This document shows, piece by piece, positions 25,320 to 36,658 of a stretch of 64,000 nt of DNA (positions are counted from its first letter, which is position 1; the number at the start of each line of letters is the position of its first letter). The stretch comes from Sipunculus nudus (taxonomy: Eukaryota > Annelida > Sipuncula > Golfingiida > Sipunculidae): contig CM049316.1 in NCBI GenBank assembly GCA_026874595.1, positions 45,585,695 through 45,649,694 on the forward strand. Reading direction: 5' to 3'. The position numbers and the translations under genes were made by a program. Under the pieces are notes generated by a model. The model saw only the letters and a list, made by a program, of their open reading frames with translations, was not told where the DNA came from and ran no database searches.

Positions 25320-26890
25320 GTCATCGGAGCTATGGCGATCACCCCTTGTCCGGCGTCCGTCCAATAACAGGGCACAAATCGTAACCGTTAGACCTAAACA
25401 AAACTTCTTACTGTACATCCAGGGGGGTCCTAGGCAAATATCCTTGGAAACCTGAAAATTGGGTCATAGTGACCTATATTTTGTGACCTACGGGCCGAAA
25501 ACCTGATTTTGAGCACCCAAAGTCAGAAGAGGCACAAATTGTATTCATTCGGCCTTGAAACCTCTAACGTGACGTTTAGGAGGAACCCCGAAATCAGGTC
25601 ACCGTGACCTATATTCTGCGACCTATAGGGAAAAGATGTCATATGAGCACCCTGAATGTCAGATGGGGACATATCAAATTGGAAAACTGAAATAAGGACA
25701 TGGTGATTTTTATTTTGTGACATACAGGCCGAAAATATGATTTCGAGCACCCTGAATGTCAGATGGGCACAAATCGTATCTGTTAAGCCTAGAATCTTCT
25801 AACACATCATCCTGGGAGGTTCTAGGCAAATCTCCTTGGAAACCTGAAATTAGCTCATGGTGACCTACATTTTGCGACCTACAAGCCAAAACAGGAAAAA
25901 AAAAACCCAGCCTACCGAAAAAAATATTTTGAGCACCAGAGACACGGGGCACGAATTGTATCCTTTAGGCCTAGAATATTTTCACATAACATTCAGGGAG
26001 GTTCATGGCAAATGTCCTTGGAAACATGAAATTGGGTCACTGTGACCAATATTCTGCAAACTGCAGGGAAAAAAGGTGTCACCTGAGCACCCTGAATGTC
26101 AGCTAGGTACATACTGTTTTCATTAGGCCTAGAATCGTCTAAAGCAACATCAAGGGGCTATAGGCAAACCTCTTTGGAAACCAGAAACCATGTCATGGTG
26201 CACAGGCTATATTTTATGTGATATGAGCCAAAAAATATGAATTTAAGCATCCAGACAGACAAGGTACATATTGTTTCTATTTTCCTTTGGATCTTATATT
26301 GAAAGCCCACGGAGGTCTTCGGCAAGTCTTCTTTGAATCCTAAAATTCGGTAATTTAATTCTTATAATACAAGCCAAATACAGTCAGATCGGGTAACAAA
26401 TTGTATCCTTAAGCCTTGAAATCTTCCAACACAACATCCAGGAAGATATTGGCCAATCCCACTGGAAACATTTACATGACAGGCCACGAACTGAACAAAC
26501 TGTTTGCATTAGGCCTAGGTCCTGGGAAAATCTCCTTTGAAATTAAAAAATAGCTCATGGTGACTTATATTCTGCCAGCTACTGGCCAGAAGCATGATTT
26601 TAAGCAGTCAGACAGGACACAAATTGTATCCATTAGACCTTGACTCTTCTAACATGACATTCAGGAAATTCCTTGGCAATTCTCCTTGGAAACCTGAAAC
26701 TCGGTCATTTTGACCAATATTCTGTGAGCTATGGACCAGAAACATGAGTGTGAGCACCCAGACAGACAGGATAAAAATTGTATCCATTTTTCTTGGAACC
26801 CTCTGAGGCTCTATTGTGAAATCCAGGGGGGGTCCTGGACAGGTCTCCTATGAATCCTGAAAATACTATTTTCTGTCCATTTTTCAACAT
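25320..26890 (+). repeat. Diverged tandem satellite family, unit 155-180 bp, about nine units
   Basis: Opens with a head (TTAGCTCAGCTGACTG, GGAGCTATGGCGATCACCCC, CGTCCGTCCAATAACAGGGC) and then repeats a phrase order: CACAAATTGTATCC, CTAGAATCTTCTAAC, ACATCCAGG, TCCTTGGAAACCTGAAAT, GTCATGGTGACC, TATTCTGCGACCTA, GGCCGAAAACATGATTT, GAGCACCCTGAATGTCAGA. Unit starts fall near 25374, 25533, 25768, 25949, 26107, 26263, 26395, 26598 and 26770. Non-coding in all frames. Confidence 0.8.
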
Positions 26891-27299
26891 AGTAACATCA
26901 CTTTGTATCACAATGCACGCATTATAAAAAACGGGTTACTACTTTTTTTCAACATGTAAGCTACAAGGCGAAGAAGATGCAAAAATTGATACAAAGCATC
27001 GAACTCTATATACATATATATAAGAAATTAAGTTAAGTAATCGTCTGTTCTGCACAAAAGACAATCAATCGGTTGTAGTTAAAGTGTTTTAAATAGCGAT
27101 CGTTTCTAGGACATGCTGTCGTCGTTCCAAAGCGCATCTAGCTGAAGAATGATGACAACTAACATGATCTTGTAGATCTTTGAAATTCATAAAAATACCT
27201 AGAAATGTGCATTCACTGGAATGCACGCGTGCGCCATGTTCGGGAACCCTATTGCAGCCAAAACGGTGTTAACAATCACTTATTCGGCCCAAATTCCCA

Positions 27300-27520
27300 G
27301 ATTTATTAATGCATGAGTGACTGTTCATTTGTAATTATACATTGATGACGTTCCTGAATCCGAATCATGTGTCAGATCCACACAAATTTTAAATCATTTC
27401 TTTATGGAACCATTCCCGAAATGCTCTGAAAATTTCACGAGATTGAATTCATGATTGTCTGATTTATATTGCGAACAAATACACTCTCAAACAGAGATGA
27501 ATGCATATCCTGCTGGCGGA
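27300..27520. repeat. Dispersed repeat, copy 2 (partner 7820-8040)
   Basis: See landmarks under the first copy. It ends in GCATATCCTGCTGGCGG shortly before the hAT-type element. Confidence 0.55.
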
Positions 27521-27830
27521 GGCAACAAGGACATTGGCAACGTAGTCCGTTAAAATGTGTTGTACATTGAATAAGAATCGTTTCCTTTTGGGAACATGGA
27601 TGTTTTTGTGGAAAGGTCTGCTTTACATCAGTAATATGTTGCAAGCATGCGCATATGCATAGAAATAGGTATTCCTGGAACTGTGTTTGACAGGTGAAAA
27701 AAGTAGTCCCCGGCCGTCCCCACAATTCCAAACTGAAAAAGATTCAATTTGAATAGAGAAGACCTCTGGCGGAAGTGGTGATCACCACGCTCTAGTTTCT
27801 TGGCGTGTAGTTTCTAGGGCGTGTGTGTAT

Positions 27831-29343
27831 AAGGGCCCTGCGCGGGGCGAGTTTTGACCCGCAGCCCGCGGGGGCCCGCAGCCCGCGGTCCCCCGCGGGC
27901 CCCCGCATAGGAATCTTTGCGGGGCGGGGCGGGCTGCATCTGAGAATAGTGCGGGGCGGGCCGAAATGACGTCTCTGCGGGGCGGGGCGGGCTGCGGGTT
28001 GATGTTCTGGCAGTTCAGTAAAACATGAATATTAAATTATACTTAAAAAAAAATCATTTGAAGAAATTGGTATTTTGGAATAAAATGTTTTCAGGTTACG
28101 TTAATTTGAAAAAAAAAATATTCCTGTTAACCCCTTACACTAACTGACAGTTGTTACAACACTATACAATGTATCATTTCTAGGTATAACATCAATTTGT
28201 TATACAAAATAGATGGTGCATCCTCAGTCTGAAATCTAGACTTTAAACAATTGTCTTTGCAATGGGAGCTGGTCATAACTTTGTATAAAATTACCTGGCC
28301 TGATGTGGTATATGGACTGTAACCCTGTACTTGTGTCAAGTCTCACATATTACATAATATGGCTGGGAGTGAAGCAAAGGCTTGATTACCTTTGGTCTTG
28401 TAATAGACAGTGTGTGGCTACAGCTGGCTCTGTAGTCTGTAGGTGACCTGGAACTGCACAAAGCCTAAGATGGACTCCTTATCTAATTGTAACTCCATGT
28501 GCTGTCTAATTGAAAATGACACTGGCCACTGGCGGGTCAAATCCCTGTCTGGTCACAGCATAATGTGTTGATGATTGCTATAAGAAACATGGCTCTGGCC
28601 ATGTCCAGATCTCAATGAACATCCTAAATCTTAAGCAACATCGGTCAGATAACTCCTTTACTCCCTTAACCTGATAAGTCTCAGTTTCAGCTAATTAGCA
28701 GATTGTGACTGAAAAAAATGTAACCAGCAACACATCTCGTTAGTTTGATGGCTTGTGATTAGCCAATACTATTCTAAAGGGTACGAATACTTTGAAGAAG
28801 TCTAATTTTTTTCTTTACTTATATATTTAAGTAGAAACAGACACAAGAAACCAAAGGTTTGTTTATTTCCCATGTAAAATATGAAAACATATTTAAGGTG
28901 TTTTAATTATTATCTATAAATTAAATCCATCTAACCAATCAAACATGTCTTTAAAAATATTTCATGAATTATGGTTTGAATTATTGTACACCGTATTCAA
29001 ATAAATTTTTCATTCCAATCAACAAACATTGTATATATATTAATTATAAGTGTGTCTTATAGGTCTATATGTGCTGTCACACATTTTGATATGTAAACCT
29101 TTGGAACCGAACACCATTTTTAATTATTTTGCGGGCTGGACTGCGGGCCAGAAACTTAAAAAATGCGGGGCGGGGCGGGTGCGGGCTGATAGAAAATTTC
29201 GCGGGGCGGGTGCGGGCTGAAAGAGTCATAGTTACTGCGGGGCGGGCTGAATTTATTTCTTTGATTGCGGGGCGGGCTGTGACCTGACAGGGTATGATGA
29301 GGGGCGGGAGCGGGTTCAATGTTTCAGCCCGCGCAGGGCCCTA
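27831..29343. mobile_element. hAT-type non-autonomous element with GC-rich subterminal arrays
   Basis: The ends AAGGGCCCTGCGCGGG (left) and TAGGGCCCTGCGCGGG (right, reverse-complemented) match at 15/16. Flanks GTGTGTAT and GTGTGTAG are a 7/8 target duplication fitting the hAT consensus nTnnnnAn. Inside both ends, tandem GCGGGGCGGG/GCGGGCTG words form CpG-rich islands (27835-28010 and 29130-29335); the middle is AT-rich and encodes no transposase. hAT assignment rests on the 8-base duplication and end form. Confidence 0.8.
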
Positions 29344-29364
29344 GTGTGTAGGGGGGGGGGGGGG

Positions 29365-30846
29365 GTGTAGAGGTTTCTGCGCTGAGTGTTTGAAGGGGAC
29401 CGGTGTAGAGGTTTCAGCTCTGAGTGTTTGAAGGGGACCGGTGTAGAGGTTTCCGCGCTGAGTGTTTGAAGGGGACCGGTGTAGAGGTTTCTGCACTGAG
29501 TGTTTGAAGGGGACCGGTGTAGAGGTTTCTGCGCTGAGTGTTTGAAGGGGACCGGTGTAGAGGTTTCTGCTCTGAGTGTTTGAAGGGGACCGGTGTAGAG
29601 GTTTCTGCTCTGAGTGTTTGAAGGGGACCGGTGTAGAAGTTTCTGCGCTGAGTGTTTGAAGGGGACCGGTGTAGAGGTTTCTGCGCTGAGTGTTTGAAGG
29701 GGACCAGTGTAGAGGTTTCTGCTCTGAGTGTTTGAAGGGGACCGGTGTAGAGGTTTCTGCGCTGAGTGTTTGAAGGGGAACGGTGTAGAGGTTTCTGCTC
29801 TGAGTGTTTGAAGGGGACCGGTGTGGAGGTTTCTGCGCTGAGTGTTTGAAGGGGACCGGTGTAGAGGTTTCTGCTCTGAGTGTTTGAAGGGGACCGGTGT
29901 AGAGGTTTCTGCGCTGAGTGTTTGAAGGGGACCGGTGTTGAGGTTTCTGCTCTGAGTGTTTGAAGGGGACCGGTTTAGAGGTTTCTGCGCTGAGTGTTTG
30001 AAGGGGACCGGTGTAGAGGTTTCTGCGCTGAGTGTTTGAAGGGGACCGGTGTAGAGGTTTCTGCGCTGAGTGTTTGAAGGGGACCGGTGTTGAGGTTTCT
30101 GCTCTGAGTGTTTGAAGGGGACCGGTTTAGAGGTTTCTGCGCTGAGTGTTTGAAGGGGACCGGTGTAGAGGTTTCTGCGCTGAGTGTTTGAAGGGGACCG
30201 GTGTAGAGGTTTCTGCGCTGAGTGTTTGAAGATGACCAGTGTAGAGGTTTCTGCGCTGAGTGTTTGAAGGGGACCAGTGTAGAGGTTTTTGCGCTGAGTG
30301 TTTGAAGGGGACCGGTGTAGAGGTTTCTGCCCTGAGTGTTTGAAGGGGACCGGTGTAGAGGTTTCTGCGCTTAGTGTTTGAAGGGGACCGGTGTAGAGGT
30401 TTCTGCGCTGAGTGTTTGAAGGGGACCGGTGTAGAGGTTTCTGCGCTGAGTGTTTGAAGGGGACCGGTGTAGAGGTTTCTGCTCTGAGTGTTTGAAGGGG
30501 ACCGGTGTAGAGGTTTCTGCGCTGAGTGTTTGAAGGGGACCGGTGTAGAGGTTTCTGCTCTGAGTGTTTGAAGGGGACCGGTGTAGAGGTTTCTGCTCTG
30601 AGTGTTTGAATTGGACCAGTGTAGAGGTTTCTGCGCTGAGTGTTTGAAGGGGACCGGTGTAGAGGTTTCTGCTCTGAGTGTTTGAAGGGGACCGGTGTAG
30701 AGGTTTCTGCGCTGAGTGTTTGAATGGGACCAGTGTAGAGGTTTCTGCGCTGAGTGTTTGAAGGGGACCGGTGTAAAAGTTTCTTCCCTGAGTGTGTTAG
30801 GGGGACCTGTGTAGAGGTTACTGTGCTAAATGTTTGAGAGGGCTTG
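29365..30846. repeat. 38-bp minisatellite, 39 units without indels
   Basis: Units start GTGTAGAGG and end GGGGACCG. Starts are at 29365 + 38n; unit 38 falls exactly at 30771 and the degenerate unit 39 ends at 30846, so no insertion or deletion has accumulated. Variation is by substitution: GCG versus GCT at unit positions 15-17, GTGTTG or GTTTAG starts, and ACCAG ends. Units 38-39 are worn, as expected at an array edge. The left edge abuts a 15-G run and the hAT element's target site. 38 is not a multiple of 3 and no frame is long. Confidence 0.97.
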
Positions 30847-31140
30847 TAGCCGCTTGTTACTCCCTTGCCGCTTCAGCCCCTGGTTTCTAAATACCTCGTC
30901 TGCTGACTAACTGTTTGGTTTCCGTTTTTTATTTATCAAATTATAGCTTCCTAAGCTATTACTCCTCTGTTTGTCAAATTCTTCTAAAATCGGCTTCCAT
31001 TAGTTATAAACACCACCTGTCGAGACTCCTCCAACCAGAACGCTTGGTCGGTTATTTACATTATTTAACTTAAAGTGTATACTGTTGATGGAATATGTTG
31101 TATGGTATACCACTGTCTGTTTTCCAAGGCCTTAACATTA
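30847..31140. other. Non-coding spacer
   Basis: Nothing recognised. Confidence 0.5.
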
Positions 31141-32245
31141 CCGATAAAATGAATATTTAATATCTAAACAGTTAATATACCCTTCAAGTTTTGCTGACAA
31201 TAATTACGGTTATATAACCTTTCCCTTAGGATGAAATATAAGATGTTTTCCTATTAAGCCCTCAGACAGAAATCCCGACAGGACACATCTGGATCATATC
31301 AATACCGAGAGAATAGTAATCGATCTGCTATCTTAACATGCTCTTCAAGTTTCGCCAGTGGTGTAGCTAGGGTGCCACAGGGGACCACGCCCCCTCTCCA
31401 TCCTGCACCATCTTACTTTGCGTGTAATATTGAGGATAAACTTACCAGACACGAATTATATGCTAGTGAAATTACAGTATGAAAATATCATTCATGTTAA
31501 AATAAAATTTTCGGTACGGTACACGTTCATCTGCAAAGGAATATACGTAGAATGAGATCTATGCCTGGACGTTATTTCTGCCTTAATAACTTAGAAACTG
31601 TAGAGAATGAAACTCAAACAGTGACTTATAAATTAAAGATGATTGTAATAATTGACACTTTTTCACTCACTCTCAATTTTTATTTAGATTATGGCTGTGT
31701 TAGAACGTCTTTCCTTTGTTTTGATTATGAAGAAAATTTTCGATATCGGCTCTCACACAATCATTTAATACATAGGGCTGGGTATCATCCACAATTTTCG
31801 CAATTATTGCAATATATTGCGAGATCTGTCAGAGTATTGCGATACATATTGCGATATTTCCTTTGTAATTATTTACAGGAGATAAAATCTATAACAGTAT
31901 ATGCAGATTATTTTATTTCACCGAAAAAATAGCAAAATTACTCGGCAAAATACATCTTAAAATACATATTTATTGTATGCGGTACTCAAAGAATCAGTAC
32001 ATACATAGGGCAGACTTGCATATTCCCTGGGCGGACCTTGGACCACATAGTCTATCAAGCTTACTTAGCTATGCTACTAAACGACCTGAGGTTAACACAG
32101 GCTCCCAGCCCCTAGGTAATCCCATCATATTCAGATGTCTAAATTTTGAAGAAGGAAACATTATTTTTGAAGCAATAAATCATATATATGCCTTCAGCCT
32201 TAACCATTCCGTAAATCGAGGCAACGCCCCTCTTCGTTGAATCTC
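31141..32245. repeat. 1.8-kb duplicated block, copy 2, left part
   Basis: Aligns with 21851-23015. Includes the nested hAT-like repeat (about 31772-32115; TAGGGCTGGGTATC at the left, CCCAGCCCCTA at the right). Homology to copy 1 stops just after GGCAACGCCCCT and resumes at about 34785. Confidence 0.8.
31772..32115. mobile_element. hAT-like MITE nested in the duplicated block, copy 2
   Basis: TAGGGCTGGGTATCATCC start; reverse-complemented right end TAGGGGCTGGGAGCC. Interior TATTGCGATACATATTGCG as in copy 1. Present at the same relative place in both copies, so its insertion predates the duplication. Confidence 0.5.
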
Positions 32246-32750
32246 ATTAATATCATTTGTCACATGATCCTGTCCTTGAACTTATTGCTATGCTAAAATG
32301 GTCCTATGTTCAATGTCCCAAATAAATTGTTGTGAATATTGGTGTAAGCAATATTTTCGTGCAAAACAGCAAGAGGATATGAAAACAGGGCAGAGCGATA
32401 TAATAATTCTTTTCCTCACATACATACAATGAATTCACATGATATAGTAAAACAGGAATAGATCAATAATAAAGACATGGCTATTGCACCTGTGTATTTG
32501 TACAATAGTAATATCGTGCACCTTTAATATTTCATGAGCCAAATACGTATAATATATACATTTATAATACGTTTACCCTAATACACACATATGCAAATAA
32601 ATCAAACATGCAAAATTGCAGAATTCCAGAGGATGTGTTTATGCAGTGTTATGTAAATATTTATAAATATGTTTTATGTCTGAGCGCCTCTTGTACCATC
32701 TGGGTGCCTTTAAACGTTTCGAAAGCGATTGGTAGCAACAATAAATCAAC
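32246..32750. other. Non-coding part of the insertion that splits copy 2
   Basis: Absent from copy 1. AT-rich; may be LINE 3' UTR or an older flank. Confidence 0.45.
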
Positions 32751-32759
32751 TGGTCTGAG

Positions 32760-34260
32760 ATCTTCTCACAAGAAAGGTTTCCGCTTTCATATAGGAAGAT
32801 GTCTAAAGTTCTTTATTCTGGAAAATCTTCTGATAAGGTCCAGTTCTTCCTGGTCATATAGTTCACAGAATAAGAAGAAATGTTCTGTTGTCTAGATCCC
32901 AATTCCGCATTGACATATATGATTTTCAGTACAGTGGTTTTTGAACAGATGCGATTTCAGTGAGCAAACTAGTCTCATCCTAGTGTGGTATTTATATCAG
33001 TGCCGGCCTGCTTCCAACGAAATGGCTGAAATATAATAGTGGCATCTGTATATTAGATTCTATTTTCTTTTTAATCAGTATTTTAGGATTGTTTCTAGCT
33101 GGTTCATTTAAAGAAATCCGCCTTGACATTGCAGATAATAAAAAGGAATTTTGTCTTCGGGTTGTGCGACCTGTTGGAGATCTCAATTTATTCCTATTTC
33201 GCAGATTATAACCAGTACTACCAACTTATTCCGGTATCAAGTCACACATGTATTTGGTGCTAGTTCATGTATCAATTTGGAAAGAGTATCGACTTTCGGA
33301 ACTTACGCCTTTCAGATAAAATTTGTGACCCTGTTTCTCTATAGATTAAATCATGGCAGGTTCCCCTTGTGACACCTGTAACTATTCTAGCAGCATTTAG
33401 CTGAATTGCTTCTATTTGACCTGCCTGGGTTTCCCTACACCCATTCCAAAGCTCAGTGGCATACTCTAAGACTGGTCTTATGAATGACACATACAATGTT
33501 TTTAACGCTTTTATACTTAGCCTAAACAAAAGTGATCTTAATACGTCAGTTCTCTTACTTGCTTTGACACAGATGTAGTTAATATGACCCTTCCAGTTAC
33601 CACGTTCATTAAGTGTCACGCCCAAGTGTTTGTGTTGACTATCTGGCAACAGTGGTTTGAAAAACCTATTTTCTGTTTTGTCTAGATTAAATTTCACTTG
33701 CCGTTCTCCAGCCCATCTTTCAATAGATTTACTGACATACAGTTTTAGTCGCTTCCCACTTTAAAGAGTGACGAACCATCAGCAAAAAACTTCATATTTA
33801 TCTACCAAGTCATTTACATATATACTAGAAAAATGGGCCCTAGTATCGATCCCTGTGGCACTCCTGCCGTTACAGACAAGAATGATGAAGACTTTCCGTT
33901 TATTACTACTCGTTTTTTACGGTAATCAGAAAACCAATTGAGTATTGCACCTTTAACACCCATGGTATTCATTTTGTACAGTAGACCTTAGTGCCATACC
34001 CTATCAAATACTTTTGAAGCATCCAGTGAAACAAAGAGAGTTTCCTTTCCCATATGAATTGCGTTTGAAACTATATCATACATTTCACAGAGTTGATAAA
34101 TACATGAATCATCTGACATAAAAGCTGCTTGAAGAGAGGGAAACCTCTGATTTTTACGCATATAATTAAAAACATATTTGAACACACCTCTTAAACACCT
34201 GATTAAAACCTTGTACTTTAGTTTTCTGTGCAATACATACTATGTCAGCAAAGGTGCATC
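32760..34260 (-). pseudogene. Dead LINE reverse transcriptase with C-terminal domain
   Basis: On the minus strand, in order: LFVSLDASKVFDRVWH (RT block A, near 34000); AGVPQGSILGPI (near 33850); the polymerase box reading FADG instead of FADD (codons at about 33775-33789), which removes the second catalytic Asp; KFNLDKTENRFF, HLGVTL and LYVSFIRPVLEYATELW (33272-33697); and a C-terminal piece CSLKSHLFKNH...CQCG...TEHFFLFCELY near 32830-32970, typical of LINEs in marine invertebrates. Several frameshifts and stops. It inserted within copy 2 of the 1.8-kb block or close to that event. Confidence 0.85.
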
Positions 34261-34261
34261 C

Positions 34262-34784
34262 ATTTACTTAGAGCATCATTTGAATACAAGATTTAAATAT
34301 ATATTGTGAATTTAATATAGTGAATATTGGTTTCATTAGCAAATATTTAAAAAAAAACTTTAAAGATATAGCCATAAACTTATAGAGGACATATTGTAGC
34401 CACATATGTTCGTCAATCGTCAACTCTTAAGCATTAGGCATGACTCAGATGTTTTGGAATAGATTTATTGGCAACAAGAATATTCTGATACACCAATTAG
34501 GGCAAGTCACAGGTCATTTCATGGGTAACCAGCGTTCATGCCTGAACAATATGGCTGTGGTAGTCACTGTCTTCTGTTCTCTTCATGATAAAATGCTGTT
34601 CTATCATATATTTCATAACCAAGACACTCCATGTGTATGGCAACTAAGAATTTAAGGATAGATAGGTAGGGTTCACATAGTTTAAGTAGCATCTTATCCT
34701 ACCGTTACGTGGTATTCATAAGGCCATATTCAAGACGGAGTATGGAGCCCGGGTTGCCGGGTATGTAATTCTCAACCTTGCACC
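34262..34784. other. Non-coding stretch right of the LINE
   Basis: No gene supported. The right limit is where homology to copy 1 resumes. Confidence 0.45.
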
Positions 34785-35420
34785 AAGGCAATCCCATTAC
34801 ATACAAAATGAGGTCCTAGCATTGTTGGCGCCGGGCTGTTTCCCCGGCTCCAAGCGCTTTCGGGTTCATTAGTTTAATAATTGAACCTAGGCAAGGTTAC
34901 TTCGATTGCATCGCTGTCGGGTGTTAGCTTTCATATGATCGTCTAATTTACTGTAAAAACGGGACAGATACCTACAACGAATGTCAATTGATATTAATTC
35001 CAGGAAGGTTAATTGTCATTTTCTGATTGGACGGGAATATAATGAATAATACGGGGACTTGGCACAGAGAGGTGCTAACTGTGATCCACGACACTTCATT
35101 TCTAAAAGGGCTGAATATAGGCCGTTCAGGGGTTTTCCTGCCCTTCCAAATCAACTGTTGATTATATTTCACTAGCTGCCGACCCATTGTTATCAAGTTT
35201 GCCAATTTCACATAAGGTACATTTTGGTAGACAAAGACTGACCGACAGGAAGTGAAGGTAAGCCGTATATAAATGTTTGCTATACCCAGCAGAATTGTGT
35301 GCCTCTATCATTAGAGAATCTATCAAGATATCAGAGTGGCATGTCGAAAACTGCATTTTATGAGGACAAGGGTGCAAATACTTTGTTATTTAAAGAAATT
35401 ACACTGTCACTTAAGGCCTA
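34785..35420. repeat. 1.8-kb duplicated block, copy 2, right part
   Basis: Aligns with about 23045-23680: TTTCCCCGGCTCCAAGCGCT, TTTCATATGATCGT, TGATCCACGACACTTC, AGCCGTATATAAA, TTGCTATACCCAGCAG and GATATCAGAGTGGCATGTC in the same order. Confidence 0.8.
35267..35420 (+). promoter_or_regulatory. Promoter-like module with TATA box and short ORF, copy 2
   Basis: TATA box in GCCGTATATAAATG near 35267, then ATG TCG AAA at 35341 opening a 26-codon ORF starting MSKTAFYEDKGANTLLFK. The first 18 codons match copy 1 in register without indels, although upstream spacing differs. CTGATTGG (inverted CCAAT) is also conserved upstream. Confidence 0.35.
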
Positions 35421-35424
35421 ATAA

Positions 35425-36436
35425 TCTTCAAAAAAAACGTGACCTTATAGTTGTTTGTTATATCTTTTTTGTCACAACTATAACTATAACTTGTGTTGAG
35501 TTTTGAAGTTGTTAAAAACAGAAGTCTCTTAAAAACTTGCCTTATTCATTAGCACTAAGAACGACACGGGCAGCTCACTACAGCGCCATCTGCCAAAACA
35601 CTTTCTTGGCGTTATATTGTATCAATCGGAAAAATAAGCATTTTAATTCAGATGTCAACCCCAAGTGGGGTGTAAGCAGGACCACACGTAAGCTCGGCGA
35701 GAACCAACAGGGTATTCAATTGCGTATTGTTACCGATTTCCTGGCGGTGCACGGCACATCGTTGATAGACAAGCGTGCGGAGGCCGCTGGTCAGTCAGCC
35801 GGGACCTGGCTTATCTTTATTACCGGTACTTGATTATTGACACTAATTACTGCAAACACTTGTACTCTTATCCGTGAACTATCATGCAGATCGTAGAATT
35901 TGGTTTAGGTCTGTGTAACTGCCCCAAATTACGTCAGTGCCGTCCTATACGAGTAAAGGTCGTGGTATCAAGAATATGTCATGAAACATGAAATTGCCGC
36001 TATTATCTTGTCTTTTTTAATGCCAAATATTAAATATATCTATGTAATTTGAATATATTCAAAAGCTGGTTTTAAAATATTTTCGTTTCTTGACGTAGCC
36101 CAATACTTCAAACAGACAGAACATTGCATTACTTGGCACTCGCCGCTTCATATTTATAATGTTTACGCTCTACAGGTTGTCCTGTAAACGTGCGTTTATT
36201 CTTGTATATCTTTGTGAAAGCCAGCTAATACCGTCGACATTCACTGAAATCGTTCACATTTAACGTGGTTAATACGGCACCTTGTGAAAAGCCATCCTTG
36301 TTTTAATATTCGTATTACGTATAATACATAAAAGTCAGTTCGGGAACGCTGTCAATCAACATCGAGATTCGAAGATTTTTTTTTACATTAGAAAACTATA
36401 ATTAAGTCTGGATACAGTTTTAAAGAATTAAGAAAT
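35425..36436. other. Non-coding stretch; one open frame of unknown status
   Basis: A 98-codon + strand frame at 35537-35833 has no recognised domain and no splice context that I can support. Confidence 0.45.
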
Positions 36437-36517
36437 CAGTCATTTAAAAGTTTAACAAAAAAAAAAAAACAAAAAAAAAACAAAAAAAAAAAAAAAACAG
36501 TAATTTAAAAGTTTAAC
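36437..36517. repeat. A-rich insert flanked by a 20-bp direct repeat
   Basis: CAGTCATTTAAAAGTTTAAC (36437-36456) and CAGTAATTTAAAAGTTTAAC (36498-36517), 19/20 identical, flank a 41-base A tract with two C interruptions. This is the form left when a retrotransposon inserts only its poly(A) tail; slippage duplication is the alternative. Confidence 0.8.
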
Positions 36518-36658
36518 ATCAAGTTTGATTTTATGCTAAATATGCCTATTCAATATTTGGTAATCTATACGGTTTACAAGCATGTGTTGCTGCTAGTTAT
36601 TTTGTGTCTACTGTGTTCACGTGTGCGGGGATACTTTGGCAGTTCGAACGTTTGCTAA

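Noticed and set aside
25320-26890. CRISPR-like regular repeats
   Set aside because: Units are contiguous and diverged, without identical short repeats and unique spacers; the genome is eukaryotic.
29077-29319. Minus-strand ORF rich in Ala-Arg-Pro
   Set aside because: Translation of the GC-rich subterminal repeats of the hAT-type element.
33151-33372. + strand ORF opposite the LINE
   Set aside because: Shadow of the minus-strand reverse transcriptase.
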